Shown: positions 19,846 to 27,795, counted from the stretch's first letter. The stretch is DNA of 52,103 bases from Litchfieldella qijiaojingensis (GCF_014651875.1 NZ_BMXS01000029.1:1-52103), one strand, 5' to 3'. Notes: a model not told the origin generated them from the sequence alone. Numbers and translations: made by a program.

Positions 19846-19872
19846 AAAAGCCTGCCGAGAGGGCAGGCTTTC
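19846..19872 (-). terminator. guaA-type hairpin terminator, remnant copy 1
   Basis: AAAGCCTGCC and GGCAGGCTTT form a strong stem with a short GAGA-type loop, 54 bp beyond the stop of the guaA fragment. Read on the minus strand it ends in a T-run from GAAAAAG. An equivalent hairpin lies beyond guaA fragment 2 and beyond the core remnant near 29.5 kb. Confidence 0.75.
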
Positions 19873-19925
19873 GTATGAGGTGGATGATGCTCTGTAGCTA
19901 GGCGTTGTTCGCTAGCCCTACACCA

Positions 19926-20102
19926 TCACTCCCACTCGATCGTTGCGGTCGGCTTGCTGCTGACGTCGTAGGTCACACGGGAAACGCCTTCCAGCTCGTT
20001 GATGATGCGGTTGGAGACGGTTTCCAGCAGCTCGTACGGCAGGTGGGCCCAGCGTGCGGTCATTAAGTCGATGGTTTCCACAGCGCGCAGGGCGATGACC
20101 CA
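19926..20102 (-). pseudogene. guaA: guaA 3'-end fragment 1 (last 58 codons)
   Basis: Reads [16 protein letters not shown]...TATIEWE and stop, matching the C-terminus of the intact GuaA at 33996-35573 with a few substitutions (F to L, P to T). Similarity stops abruptly upstream at about 20102. There is no start or catalytic part, so it is not functional. It is interpreted as an attachment-site scar or displaced gene end left by insertion of foreign DNA at guaA. Confidence 0.88.
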
Positions 20103-20246
20103 CTTGGCATGACAGCGAAACGCCTCAAACGGACTAGCCAGAAACCCTTTCTCGCACATCATTTGTGCTTTCTACAAAACTCATCAGCAAGCTCCACTAC
20201 AACAAAGCAAACCATTCCACGGGCATATATTTCCGCCGTTCTTTAT

Positions 20247-21623
20247 TTATTCCGCAGCGTCCAACTGATTCTCAGCCTCTACCGCAACGACTTCAACCTC
20301 TGGCTCATCATATGATCCGTAATCCACCGGGTCGCGACGCTGAAGCTTGGGCGGTGGCGCCACCCAGGCCCGCAGTCGCTGGCCTACCTGCTGGTAGAAA
20401 TGCGGAACGGCCTTTTCCAGTTCCTCGATAAAGATCTTGTTGCCCGAGAAACGATGGGCCAGATCTGCCATGTAGAAGACCTCGAAAGCACTGGGCACCA
20501 CATTGGTTGAAGGTGTATCCAGTGCCTCCGCATCGCCCAAGACTTGTGAAAGCGGTGCCTGGGACTCTTCAGCCCGTCCCGGGCGGATGGCCTTGACGAA
20601 CATGCTGTCCGGCTCCGCCTTGGTCAACTGACGTGACAGCCAATTGACACGTGCTGTACTACGCTTTTTGTCTTGTGGTGCGCCAAGACGCATTGAGCAG
20701 ACAATGGTTCTCTTTGTCAGATCGGCAACAACCTCTAGGTCAGTGGCCGCATCCGGCACCTCAAGACAACAAGTGAGCTTCTTGTCCTTTGCCAGGACAT
20801 CACAATCATCCTTCAGGCGCTGCACGGGGTCGGTACGATGTGCCTTGGGCAGCTTCAACTTCACTGGACGGCCCAGCTTGCGGCTCATCACCAGGCACAG
20901 GTCGCGTTGCTCCTGATGCCAGCTTGAGACGGTGTTCTCAACCTCTTCAGTGTTCTTGCCGAGCACAGCACCGCTCTTCACTTTGCTGACAACCTCTTTC
21001 CACTCCCGATTCATGCTGTCGAATCGGGAGATACCGCTGGACTCATGCCCAAGGTAGCGCAGCACCTCTTCAAGCAAAAATTTCTGATCTGGGGACTCGA
21101 TCTCACCGGATTCCAGCAGCAAGGTGGCTTGCGTCACCGCATACATCCACGACCAGTGGTACAGCTCAACGCCCTTGAGCAGGGTCTTCGAGACCTTCAC
21201 CGGGTGGTGTGATGGCATGGCAACGAACTGATTAGTAATGGTGATGACAGCATCGATCTTGTTCTTCTTGGCCTGCTGCAAGTAATGCTTCAGTTGCTCT
21301 TCACCAATTTCGGCATTACCGATCTTGGCTTCGATCAGTGCCGACCACTGCTTACGCCCGGTGTGTAGCACGATCAATCCATCGGGGCGATCACTCTTGG
21401 GTGCCTCCGGTTCGGCTTCCAGTGCTACCTCGGTCCAGGCATCCAGCGTGGCTCGGTTCCCCACTCTCAGCCCGAGTGACCCCAGCATTGTCTGCCTAAA
21501 TTCATGCACACCCCGCAAGGCGGCAAGGAGCACGGATGCAGCACGCTGCTCCCGGTTGGTATCCGTGACCACGGGAATCAACCTGGCCACCTCGCCTCGC
21601 TTGGCGTAATCGGGTAGTTCCAT
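20247..21623 (-). CDS. PD-(D/E)XK nuclease-like protein of unknown function
   Basis: A 458-residue protein of no family I can name. Residues about 75-105 contain RPDGLIVLHTG and, 10 residues on, SALIEAKIG: the D...E-x-K pattern of PD-(D/E)XK nucleases. A YLQQAKKNKIDAVITITN strand-helix follows, as in that fold. The C-terminal half shows no motif. The ATG at 21623 has GGGAGA at good spacing; an ATG two codons earlier overlaps the K+ channel stop (ATGA). The overlap means the two genes are co-translated, so the nuclease-like protein and the channel probably act together. A role in defence is possible, but not shown by the sequence. Confidence 0.6.
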   Translation of the reverse strand: MELPDYAKRGEVARLIPVVTDTNREQRAASVLLAALRGVHEFRQTMLGSLGLRVGNRATLDAWTEVALEAEPEAPKSDRPDGLIVLHTGRKQWSALIEAKIGNAEIGEEQLKHYLQQAKKNKIDAVITITNQFVAMPSHHPVKVSKTLLKGVELYHWSWMYAVTQATLLLESGEIESPDQKFLLEEVLRYLGHESSGISRFDSMNREWKEVVSKVKSGAVLGKNTEEVENTVSSWHQEQRDLCLVMSRKLGRPVKLKLPKAHRTDPVQRLKDDCDVLAKDKKLTCCLEVPDAATDLEVVADLTKRTIVCSMRLGAPQDKKRSTARVNWLSRQLTKAEPDSMFVKAIRPGRAEESQAPLSQVLGDAEALDTPSTNVVPSAFEVFYMADLAHRFSGNKIFIEELEKAVPHFYQQVGQRLRAWVAPPPKLQRRDPVDYGSYDEPEVEVVAVEAENQLDAAE

Positions 21624-21625
21624 CG

Positions 21626-22453
21626 TCATTCTCCCTGTTTCTTATCGTTGTCGTTATTCTGAAAGGCATCGCTGAAGGCAGCGGCCAGAATCCCCGTCGG
21701 CATGGCGATAATGCCAATCCCAGCAACCGCAGTAATGCCCGCAAATAGCTTGCCTAGCGCCGTAATCGGCGTCACATCACCATAGCCCACCGTTGTCAGG
21801 GTCGCGATGCTCCACCACAACGCCCTGAGCACGCTACCGAACGCCTCGGGCTGATGAGCTGCCTCGACGGCATACAGGCAAGCCGCAGAAAACAGTAACA
21901 ATAACCCGGCCACGCCTATGCTGATCACCAGCTCATGGACCCGCGCCGTCAGGGCCTCCGCCAATGCCGCCCACGCCCGACTGAAACGCCCCAGCCGCGA
22001 CAAGCGTAACAATCGGAGTATCCGAAACAGCCTCAGCAGGAAGGCATTGTTATGAGCGATAAAGCCGAGAAAGAACGGCAGGATGGCGATCAGGTCGACA
22101 AGCGCCCACCAAGTGAAGACGTAGCGAACTCGTCCCACTATCCCGCTGTATCGAGGGTCTTCCCCTGCCGCATAAAGCCGTGCCAGGTACTCGATGGAGA
22201 AAACAGCCACGAAGAACGCTTCCAGCCCGCCGAAGGTCAGCGGATAGGCATCTCGAATGGTTGGTTCCGTCTCAACAATAGCGATAAAGGACGCAGCGAG
22301 AATCAGCACGCATACCAGCTTATTCATCGGTGACAAGCCGTGAGTATGCCAGCCTTCCGGAGCGAGTTGGTGGTAGAGGTAACGCCTTATCAAAGTCAAT
22401 ACCCTTCTTGGCAGACGCCCCTCAAAAATAACGCACAGAGTTCTTAACACCAC
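21626..22453 (-). CDS. Voltage-gated-type potassium channel (ion transport family)
   Basis: A 275-residue membrane protein with the six-segment layout of voltage-gated K+ channels. S1 lies near residues 45-62; the S4 helix LLRLFRILRLLRLSRLGRF has arginines at every third position; a pore loop carries the K+ selectivity filter TLTTVGYGD, followed by S6 (AGITAVAGIGIIAMPTGILAAAF). It lacks a cytoplasmic RCK domain, ending 20 residues after S6. It would conduct K+ across the inner membrane. It is the upstream partner of the nuclease-like gene. Confidence 0.88.
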   Translation of the reverse strand: MVLRTLCVIFEGRLPRRVLTLIRRYLYHQLAPEGWHTHGLSPMNKLVCVLILAASFIAIVETEPTIRDAYPLTFGGLEAFFVAVFSIEYLARLYAAGEDPRYSGIVGRVRYVFTWWALVDLIAILPFFLGFIAHNNAFLLRLFRILRLLRLSRLGRFSRAWAALAEALTARVHELVISIGVAGLLLLFSAACLYAVEAAHQPEAFGSVLRALWWSIATLTTVGYGDVTPITALGKLFAGITAVAGIGIIAMPTGILAAAFSDAFQNNDNDKKQGE

Positions 22454-22532
22454 TTCTTATTAATTTAACAACCTGCCCACCTGACATCAAATAGACTCGA
22501 TTATAAAGCATTTAAACTAATACCAGATAAAA

Positions 22533-22877
22533 CTATTCAAAGCCTACTAGATTTATGTAAGACACGCCTTTTAAGCCCATGTGCGATTCCGTATGCGCCG
22601 ATTCGACATAAGCATTTTCAACCCCACACCCACATATCTTCCCTATATTATTTTTTATTGCTCCATTAATACTGTGATCAAAGCTGAACGCACTACTTCC
22701 TTCAACTACGCATATTTCTTTTTCCATCCCACTTTCTAGCGCCTTCGATCTCGTTTGATACACCTTTACTTCACAGTTTCCACTTTTATAAGTTGCGACA
22801 TCGCCAATCATACGAACGGAGCCTGTTGCACACCCCATTAAAAACAAAAACACTAATATTGGCACTGACTTATACAT
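22533..22877 (-). CDS. Small predicted lipoprotein, AT-rich
   Basis: A 114-residue protein beginning with a signal peptide and lipobox (ILVFLFLMGC, lipidated Cys at about residue 16). The mature part has four further cysteines, two in ICGCGVENAY, and resembles no family I recognise. Its codon use is clearly AT-richer than its neighbours, which suggests recent acquisition from a lower-GC source. It lies 79 bp upstream of the K+ channel gene in the same direction. Confidence 0.65.
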   Translation of the reverse strand: MYKSVPILVFLFLMGCATGSVRMIGDVATYKSGNCEVKVYQTRSKALESGMEKEICVVEGSSAFSFDHSINGAIKNNIGKICGCGVENAYVESAHTESHMGLKGVSYINLVGFE

Positions 22878-22915
22878 ACCAACATCCCCCTCAGATAACT
22901 ATCGCCCATAAACCA

Positions 22916-23348
22916 ATCTCCTACAGAAGAGCGGCTGATTTGGCAGGGGGCTCGGGCTCGGGCACGCTACCGCCCGGGGATGACATCCTTTCCCTGCGAC
23001 CGTCCTTGTCCGCATGTTCTATTCTTCTTATCGGCAGCCATCTCTGCGGCTTTAACTCCTGAGTAAATTTGGGATGTAACAGATTTCAATGAAAAAGCCT
23101 GCCGAGGAGGCAGGCTTTGGTATGAGGCGGGTGATGTGATGGGGCAAGGCGTTGCTACTAGCCCTGCCCTTTCACTCCCACTCGATCGTCGCGGGCGGCT
23201 TGCTCGAGACATCGTAGGTGACGCGGGAGACACCTTCCAGCTCGTTGATGATGCGATTGGAGACGGTTTCCAGCAGTTCGTACGGCAGGTGGGCCCAACG
23301 GGCGGTCATGAAGTCGATGGTTTCCACGGCGCGCAGGGCGATGACCCA
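22916..23348. repeat. Long direct repeat, copy 2 (includes guaA 3' end)
   Basis: Second copy of the block at 19676-20102, in the same orientation and with the same order: conserved CGCTACCGCCCGGGG segment, hairpin, guaA 3' end. In this copy the guaA part continues further, to about 23577. It forms the right border of the K+ channel module. Confidence 0.75.
23094..23118 (-). terminator. guaA-type hairpin terminator, remnant copy 2
   Basis: AAAGCCTGCC and GGCAGGCTTT pair around a short loop, 54 bp beyond the stop of guaA fragment 2. The minus-strand T-run comes from GAAAAAG. Confidence 0.75.
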
Positions 23349-23577
23349 TTCGTAGCGGCGGCCGTCGCCGACCACGCCGACCGATTTCACCGGCAGGAAC
23401 ACGGCGAAGGCCTGGCTGGTCTTGTGGTACCAGTCGGCCTTGTGCAGTTCTTCGATGAAGATGGCGTCGGCTTCGCGCAGGATGTCGGCGTATTCCTTCT
23501 TCACTTCGCCGAGGATGCGCACGCCCAGGCCCGGCCCCGGGAAGGGGTGGCGGTAGACCATGCTGTAGGGCAGGCCG
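23172..23577 (-). pseudogene. guaA: guaA 3'-end fragment 2 (last 135 codons)
   Basis: Matches the intact GuaA C-terminal domain almost exactly, from [13 protein letters not shown] through [14 protein letters not shown] to the terminal ATIEWE. Only scattered third-position changes are seen in the DNA. Upstream of about 23577 it breaks into an unrelated AraC-regulator fragment. The fragment holds most of the dimerisation domain but no catalytic domain. It marks the border between two stacked insertions. Confidence 0.9.
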
Positions 23578-23586
23578 CCTCGCCGC

Positions 23587-23733
23587 CGCCATTGCAATTC
23601 TCAGAGCCGAGTACCGCTTGCGCGTGCCCGTGGAGCGACTGGCGACGGAAGCCGGCATGAGCCTCACCTCGTTTCACAAGTACTTCAAGCACATGACTAC
23701 GCTGACGCCCGGGCAATACCACAAGCGGTTGCG
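23587..23733 (+). pseudogene. AraC-family regulator, DNA-binding fragment
   Basis: About 49 codons read [19 protein letters not shown], then [18 protein letters not shown], then [12 protein letters not shown], the double helix-turn-helix of AraC-type regulators. Both ends are cut: guaA fragment 2 lies to the left and a reverse-oriented IS5 remnant to the right. It has no sensor domain and cannot be functional. Confidence 0.75.
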
Positions 23734-23734
23734 T

Positions 23735-23866
23735 CTGGTTCTTTGGCAGCCCCTTGTAGCGAACCATCCGGTGGCCGAAGAGGTCCTTGATGACATGAAA
23801 CGGGTGCTCCACCTTGGCGCGGATGCTGGCCTTGGCCTTCTCGATCGCCAGCAGCAGCGTTTGCAT
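23735..23866 (-). pseudogene. IS5-family transposase, C-terminal fragment
   Basis: Minus-strand codons read [20 protein letters not shown] and [19 protein letters not shown], the C-terminal catalytic helix (conserved RAKVEHPF) of IS5-type DDE transposases. Only about 44 codons remain, abutting the AraC fragment directly. It is a scar of an old insertion. Confidence 0.75.
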
Positions 23867-23960
23867 GGGCCTGCCTCTGCATGGAGGGAAGTGTCTCGAC
23901 AGGCGCTGTGACCCCGTGATATGCATCCAGTGTGCTTGCTACAGCAGCGGGGTGACAGTC

Positions 23961-24119
23961 ATGGCCTTCCATAACCCGGATCCGAAAATGCGTGAAATCG
24001 AGCAGCGCAATGCCCGGTTGCGCGCCGGATTCTTTGCCAAGCTGTTTGGCGGTGCCTGGCGTGGATTTCGCAAGGCCTTGTCACGCCCTCGATTCCGGCG
24101 CCGTCGTCGTCAACCTTGA
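23961..24119 (+). CDS. Small basic protein of unknown function
   Basis: A 52-residue frame from ATG 23961, beginning MAFHNPDPKMREIEQRNARL and ending in a very basic RFRRRRRQP. A short amphipathic helix precedes FAKLFGGAWRGFRKAL. There is no recognised family and the ribosome site is poor. It may be a genuine small gene or chance; nothing around it indicates a role. Confidence 0.3.
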   Translation: MAFHNPDPKMREIEQRNARLRAGFFAKLFGGAWRGFRKALSRPRFRRRRRQP

Positions 24120-24209
24120 GGCTGTTCCTCTGCGACTGTCTGGCAGATTCCTTCCTACCAGGCTCGCAGAAGGGCCCAAGCCGGTTTCAACGATGACTAG
24201 GGAGGTCTC

Positions 24210-24272
24210 ATGCCCACACATTGGTTCGTCACCGACGCTGCGGCAGCTCACTCCGACGGGGGCATCTCATGA
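24210..24272 (+). CDS. Possible 20-residue leader peptide before epoxide hydrolase
   Basis: ATG at 24210 follows a strong AGGGAGG ribosome site and reads MPTHWFVTDAAAAHSDGGIS to a TGA that overlaps the next start (ATGA, 24269-24272). The arrangement suggests translational coupling to the epoxide hydrolase gene, or the remnant of a truncated upstream gene. Confidence 0.3.
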   Translation: MPTHWFVTDAAAAHSDGGIS

Positions 24273-25449
24273 ATCGTCTAACCAGCGACGTGCAAGCATT
24301 TGAAGCCCACGCAACTGATGCTGACCTCGACGATCTGCGCGCGCGATTGGCCGCGGCGCGGCTACCGGAGGCCGAGACGGTCTATCGCGCCGCGCCCGAC
24401 CCTCGCCGATGGGAACAGGGTGTTCCTCTCGCCGACCTCGTCGATGTCGTGGACTACTGGCGCACCGAGTATGATTGGCGGTCGTTCGAGGTGCGCCTTA
24501 ACCGTATCGGCCAGTTCCGCACGACTATTGATTGTCTCGGAATCCACTTCCTGCACCGCCGATCCGCGCGCGCCGATGCCACTCCTCTGATCTTGACGCA
24601 CGGCTGGCCAGGCAGCATTGCTGAGTTCGTTGATGTAGTAGACGAACTGGCAGATCCGAAAGATCCAGATGCGCCAGCATTCCACGTCGTGGTCCCGTCG
24701 TTGCCGGGCTTTGGCTACAGCGACAAGCCGGCCACCACCGGGTGGGGAACCGGAAAGATCGCGGCCGCATGGGTGGAACTGATGGGAAGGCTCGGCTACA
24801 GCAAGTTCGCAGCCCACGGCGGCGACTGGGGAGGTGTAATCACCACTGTCCTCGGCGGCAGGTTCCCGGCACACGTTCTCGGCATCCATACAACGTTGGC
24901 GCAGGCACCGCCCGGGTTGACAATGGACGGGCTGACGGCGGCCGAGCGCAAATGGGCCGAGGACACCCGTGATTTCTGGCTCCACCGCGCGGCGTACGCG
25001 AAGCAGCAGGCGACCCGACCGCAAACCATCGGCTATTCGCTTGTCGACTCACCAGTCGGGCTTCTGGCCTGGATTCTCGACAAGTTCGCTGAGTGGACAG
25101 ATACCGAAGATAGCCCGTTCGAGACGATTTCCCGAGACAGAATTCTTGACGACGTCACCCTGTACTGGCTGACGCGAACCGGCGCATCGTCGGCCCGCAT
25201 TTACTACGAAAGCCACGGCGGTGTTAACTCGCTCGACCCCGAACTTCGGGTCGATGTCCCGTCAGCAATCAGTATATACCCCCGCGATATCGAGAAGTGT
25301 CCGCGCCCCTGGGCACAGGAGCGGTACCGACAGATCGTCCGATGGAGGACGCCCGAAAGCGGGGGCATTTTCCGTCGCTGGAGGTTCCCGAGTATTTCGT
25401 CAAGGACCTGCAAGAAGGCCTCGCGGCAGTGCTGGCCGCTAATCGGTGA
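24269..25449 (+). pseudogene. Epoxide hydrolase (EHN type), frameshifted at the catalytic histidine
   Basis: An alpha/beta-hydrolase of the microsomal-type epoxide hydrolase family. It has the N-terminal EHN domain, the oxyanion-hole HGWPGS near residue 110, and the nucleophile in HGGDWGGV. Near 25361-25365 a run of G is one base short: the expected GGHFPSLEVPEYF continues only in the next frame and ends at TGA 25447-25449. The annotated frame instead reads GGIFRRW and runs to 25555. The lost residue is the His of the triad, so the product should be inactive unless the shift is a sequencing error. Confidence 0.8.
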
Positions 25450-25600
25450 ACGCGGCTGGGTGCCGTATTCGAATTCCGGAACCTGGCCAGCTACATCGCC
25501 AGGAGCCTGCTCGAAACCGGAGGCGTCAGACCACGCCTACACCCTCGACTGTTAAGAGCCGGTTTACCTTATGTCTTCAGCATTTCCTTAACAGTCACGA

Positions 25601-25668
25601 TAATTACCGAGCGGTAATTATTCCGTTGCGAGACACCAGAATCGCGCCTAGAATTACCGATCGGTAAT
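25601..25668. promoter_or_regulatory. Orphan pair of hipBA-type operators
   Basis: Two palindromes, TAATTACCGAGCGGTAATTA (25601-25620) and ATTACCGATCGGTAAT (25653-25668), have centres 50 bp apart. The sequence between them (TATTCC-TTGCG...CGCGCCTAGA) is clearly related to that between the hipB operators at 27846-27911. No antitoxin gene follows here, so this is a displaced or duplicated copy of the hipBA control region. Confidence 0.75.
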
Positions 25669-25677
25669 CACACGCGT

Positions 25678-25812
25678 ATCGAAGTGCACGAGGGAATGGC
25701 GCTGAGCCTGGCCGGCGCACCTGGAGTGGGATTCCTGAGCAGGGGCGATGAAGGACGCTTCGTGCAGATCGCAGTGGATAGCTTCGCGGGATTGCTTCCC
25801 GTGACAGGCTAA
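25678..25812 (+). pseudogene. C-terminal remnant of an unidentified gene
   Basis: An open frame without start reads EVHEGMALSLAGAPGVGF, LSRGDEGRFVQIAVDSF and AGLLPVTG to TAA. Its composition looks coding, but I cannot place the family. It lies between the orphan operators and the TnpB element and was probably truncated by the rearrangement that copied the operators. Confidence 0.3.
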
Positions 25813-25836
25813 ACGTTTTGGAGACTCATTGACTGC

Positions 25837-25857
25837 TCCCCTCCCTGAAGGAAGGGG
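25837..25857 (-). ncRNA. Right-end hairpin of the TnpB element (probable omega-RNA 3' part)
   Basis: CCCCTCCC-TGAA-GGAAGGGG forms a stem-loop 10 bp beyond the TnpB stop. This is the usual place and shape of the right-end hairpin of IS200/IS605-type elements, where the TnpB guide RNA scaffold ends. The bases beyond it (about 25836 leftward, GCAGTCAATGAGTC on the minus strand) would be the guide. Confidence 0.6.
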
Positions 25858-25866
25858 ATTCCCAAT

Positions 25867-27009
25867 TCACCGAGAACCGGACATGGAGACTTGCCCCATG
25901 CCGCTTACCTTCTCTCCAAGGGCTAACACCGCCAGCCCGGCGGCTTTGATATTGACCGCGGCGTTCACGTCGCGGTCGTGGTCAGTGGCGCAACCTGGGC
26001 AGGTCCACGTTCGGACATGCAGCGGCATCTCATCCATCACATGCCCGCAGCCGGAGCAGCGTTTACTGGACGGGTACCACGGGTCGATGGCGACTAGCTG
26101 GCGCCCCGCCCATACCGCTTTGTACTCGAGCTGCCGGACGAACTCGCCCCAGCCGGCATCGCTGATCGACTTGGCAAGGGTCGGGTTGCGCAGCATGTTC
26201 TTCATCCTCAGGGACTCGACGCAGATCACTTGGTTCTCGTTGACGATCTGGCGGGACAACTTGTGCAAGTTGTCCATCCGGCAATCGGAGATCCTGGCGT
26301 GAAGGCGCGCCACTTTCTGTCGGGCCTTGGCACGGTTCTTCGAGCCGAGCTTCTTCTTGCTCAGCCGACGCTGTGCCTTGGCAAGACGGGTCGCGTATTT
26401 CGCCGTATGGCGGGGATTGCCGATTCGATGTCCGTCGCTGGTGACGAACAGGTCTTTCAAGCCGAGATCGATGCCCACCATTTTCGGGATCACGGGCAGC
26501 GTCTCGGGATCGAACTCGCACAGGCAGCTGACGAAGTAGCGACCTGCCGAGTCCTTGGACACGGTCACGGTCGTCGGCTCGCCGGGAAGCTCCCGACTCC
26601 AGCGAACCGCCAGAGGCTCCTTGCACTTGGCGAGGAACAGTCGTCCGTCTCGATATGTGAACGCCGAGCGGGTGAACTCCGCCGACTGGCGGTGCCGCTT
26701 GCTCTTGAAGCGAGGGTAACGGGCGCATCCTGCAAAGAAGTTCTTGAAGGCGGTTTGCTGATGGCGAAGACACTGTTGAAGCGGAACCGAGCTGACTTCG
26801 TTGAGGAATGCCGTCTCGTCGGCCTTCTTCATCCGCGACAGGTGGGCATTGGCCGCCGTGTAGCCGATCTTTTCGTTGTGCTCGTAGAAGGCATCGATGC
26901 GATAGCGAAGCACCGCGTTGTAGACGAAACGCACACAGCCGAACGTCCGGGCCAGCAGCAGCGCCTGCTCGGGCGTCGGGTAGAAGCGGTACTTGTAGGC
27001 GCGTTTCAT
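25867..27009 (-). CDS. tnpB: RNA-guided nuclease TnpB of an IS1341-type element
   Basis: A 380-residue TnpB with all expected parts. An N-terminal MKRAYKYRFYPTPEQ helix-turn-helix opens the chain, followed by the three RuvC acidic residues in GIDLGLKDL, CVESLRMKN and HDRDVNAAVNI. A CSGCGHVM...CPGCA zinc finger lies between the last two. The length is normal and no break is seen, so it may be active. No tnpA transposase is adjacent, which makes it a TnpB-only element that would depend on a TnpA elsewhere for movement. It sits between the orphan operator pair and the hypothetical genes before hipBA. Confidence 0.92.
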   Translation of the reverse strand: MKRAYKYRFYPTPEQALLLARTFGCVRFVYNAVLRYRIDAFYEHNEKIGYTAANAHLSRMKKADETAFLNEVSSVPLQQCLRHQQTAFKNFFAGCARYPRFKSKRHRQSAEFTRSAFTYRDGRLFLAKCKEPLAVRWSRELPGEPTTVTVSKDSAGRYFVSCLCEFDPETLPVIPKMVGIDLGLKDLFVTSDGHRIGNPRHTAKYATRLAKAQRRLSKKKLGSKNRAKARQKVARLHARISDCRMDNLHKLSRQIVNENQVICVESLRMKNMLRNPTLAKSISDAGWGEFVRQLEYKAVWAGRQLVAIDPWYPSSKRCSGCGHVMDEMPLHVRTWTCPGCATDHDRDVNAAVNIKAAGLAVLALGEKVSGMGQVSMSGSR

Positions 27010-27141
27010 CATGACGTGCAGCATAGAACATTAACTGTATAGATAGCCAGCAAAGAACGGAGGCAGCGAGAACAGGGGCGCCTGACGGCGCCGCGCTATC
27101 CCTCCTCGCACTCGAAGTACGAGGTATCTCGCGCAAAACTG

Positions 27142-27507
27142 ATGATTGCCAAGCGAGAACGCGGCAAGATGGAGCGACGACTGGTCGCTTCGCTGACACA
27201 TGCCTGCGAGCAGGCCAAGCTCCTACTGCCCGGTTTTTGCTGGCTGACCCACCGTGTCGATTATCAGCGCTTTCCCGAAAGCCTGGTGGTCACCTGGATA
27301 TTCGACACCCACCCCAACCTGGCGAATGCACTCAAGGGCGATGCCCGACGATGCATCGTTGACCTGACTGCCGAGGCATTGGCCGAGGCCGGCCTCGATG
27401 TCGGCGACGTCTCGCGGCATCTCGATTTCGACAGCGAAGAAGCGTTTCAGCGGGAGCACGGCGGCGACTGGCAACGTCGGCTACGCTCCAAGCCAACGAG
27501 GCATTGA
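27142..27507 (+). CDS. Conserved hypothetical protein upstream of DUF1289 gene
   Basis: A 121-residue soluble protein: KMERRLVASLTHACEQAK, then LLPGFCWLTHRVDYQRFPES, then VVTWIFDTH. I recognise the pattern from proteobacterial hypotheticals sometimes labelled Fis-like, but it has no Fis-type helix-turn-helix that I can see. The next gene starts directly after its stop, so the two are a translational unit. The function is unknown. Confidence 0.65.
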   Translation: MIAKRERGKMERRLVASLTHACEQAKLLLPGFCWLTHRVDYQRFPESLVVTWIFDTHPNLANALKGDARRCIVDLTAEALAEAGLDVGDVSRHLDFDSEEAFQREHGGDWQRRLRSKPTRH

Positions 27508-27684
27508 ATGGCGAAAAAGATCGAAAGCCCGTGTGTCTCGGTTTGCCAGCTAAAGGGAGGCCTGTGCACCGGCTGTGGCCGCACAGAGGAAGAGATACGT
27601 CGGTGGAAATCCATGAAGCGGCCCGAAAAAATGAAAACGGTGAAACGCGCCGATGAGCGCTTGAAGAAAATCCCGCCTGATTGA
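27508..27684 (+). CDS. DUF1289 small cysteine-motif protein
   Basis: A 58-residue protein: ESPCVSVCQLKGGLCTGCGR, then TEEEIRRWKSM. The four cysteines in the pattern CxxxC...CxxC and the following GRTxEEIxxW are the DUF1289 signature, usually taken to bind a metal or Fe-S cluster. The ATG immediately follows the upstream stop. Its role is not established. Confidence 0.82.
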   Translation: MAKKIESPCVSVCQLKGGLCTGCGRTEEEIRRWKSMKRPEKMKTVKRADERLKKIPPD

Positions 27685-27795
27685 TGTGCACTTAGAGGAA
27701 GCGCGCCCGCCTGGGCGAAGCGCCCGAGGCCGAAGCGCTCTTGCTGGAGTTGCAGACCAGTGACGATACTCTAAAGGAGCCGATGCCGGAGACGA

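Larger units (their letters stand above)
19676..20102. repeat. Long direct repeat, copy 1 (includes guaA 3' end)
   Basis: This roughly 430-bp block is repeated in direct orientation at 22916-23348. It holds a conserved segment around CGCTACCGCCCGGGGATGAC, a TCTTCTTATCGGCAGCC segment, the hairpin terminator and the guaA 3' fragment. The two copies bracket the module 20247-22877, so that segment could be lost by recombination between them. The copies differ at many positions, so the duplication is not very recent. Confidence 0.75.

Noticed and set aside
26063-27199. 378-codon frame overlapping tnpB on the same strand
   Set aside because: Out-of-phase reading of tnpB, which has all catalytic motifs in the accepted frame.
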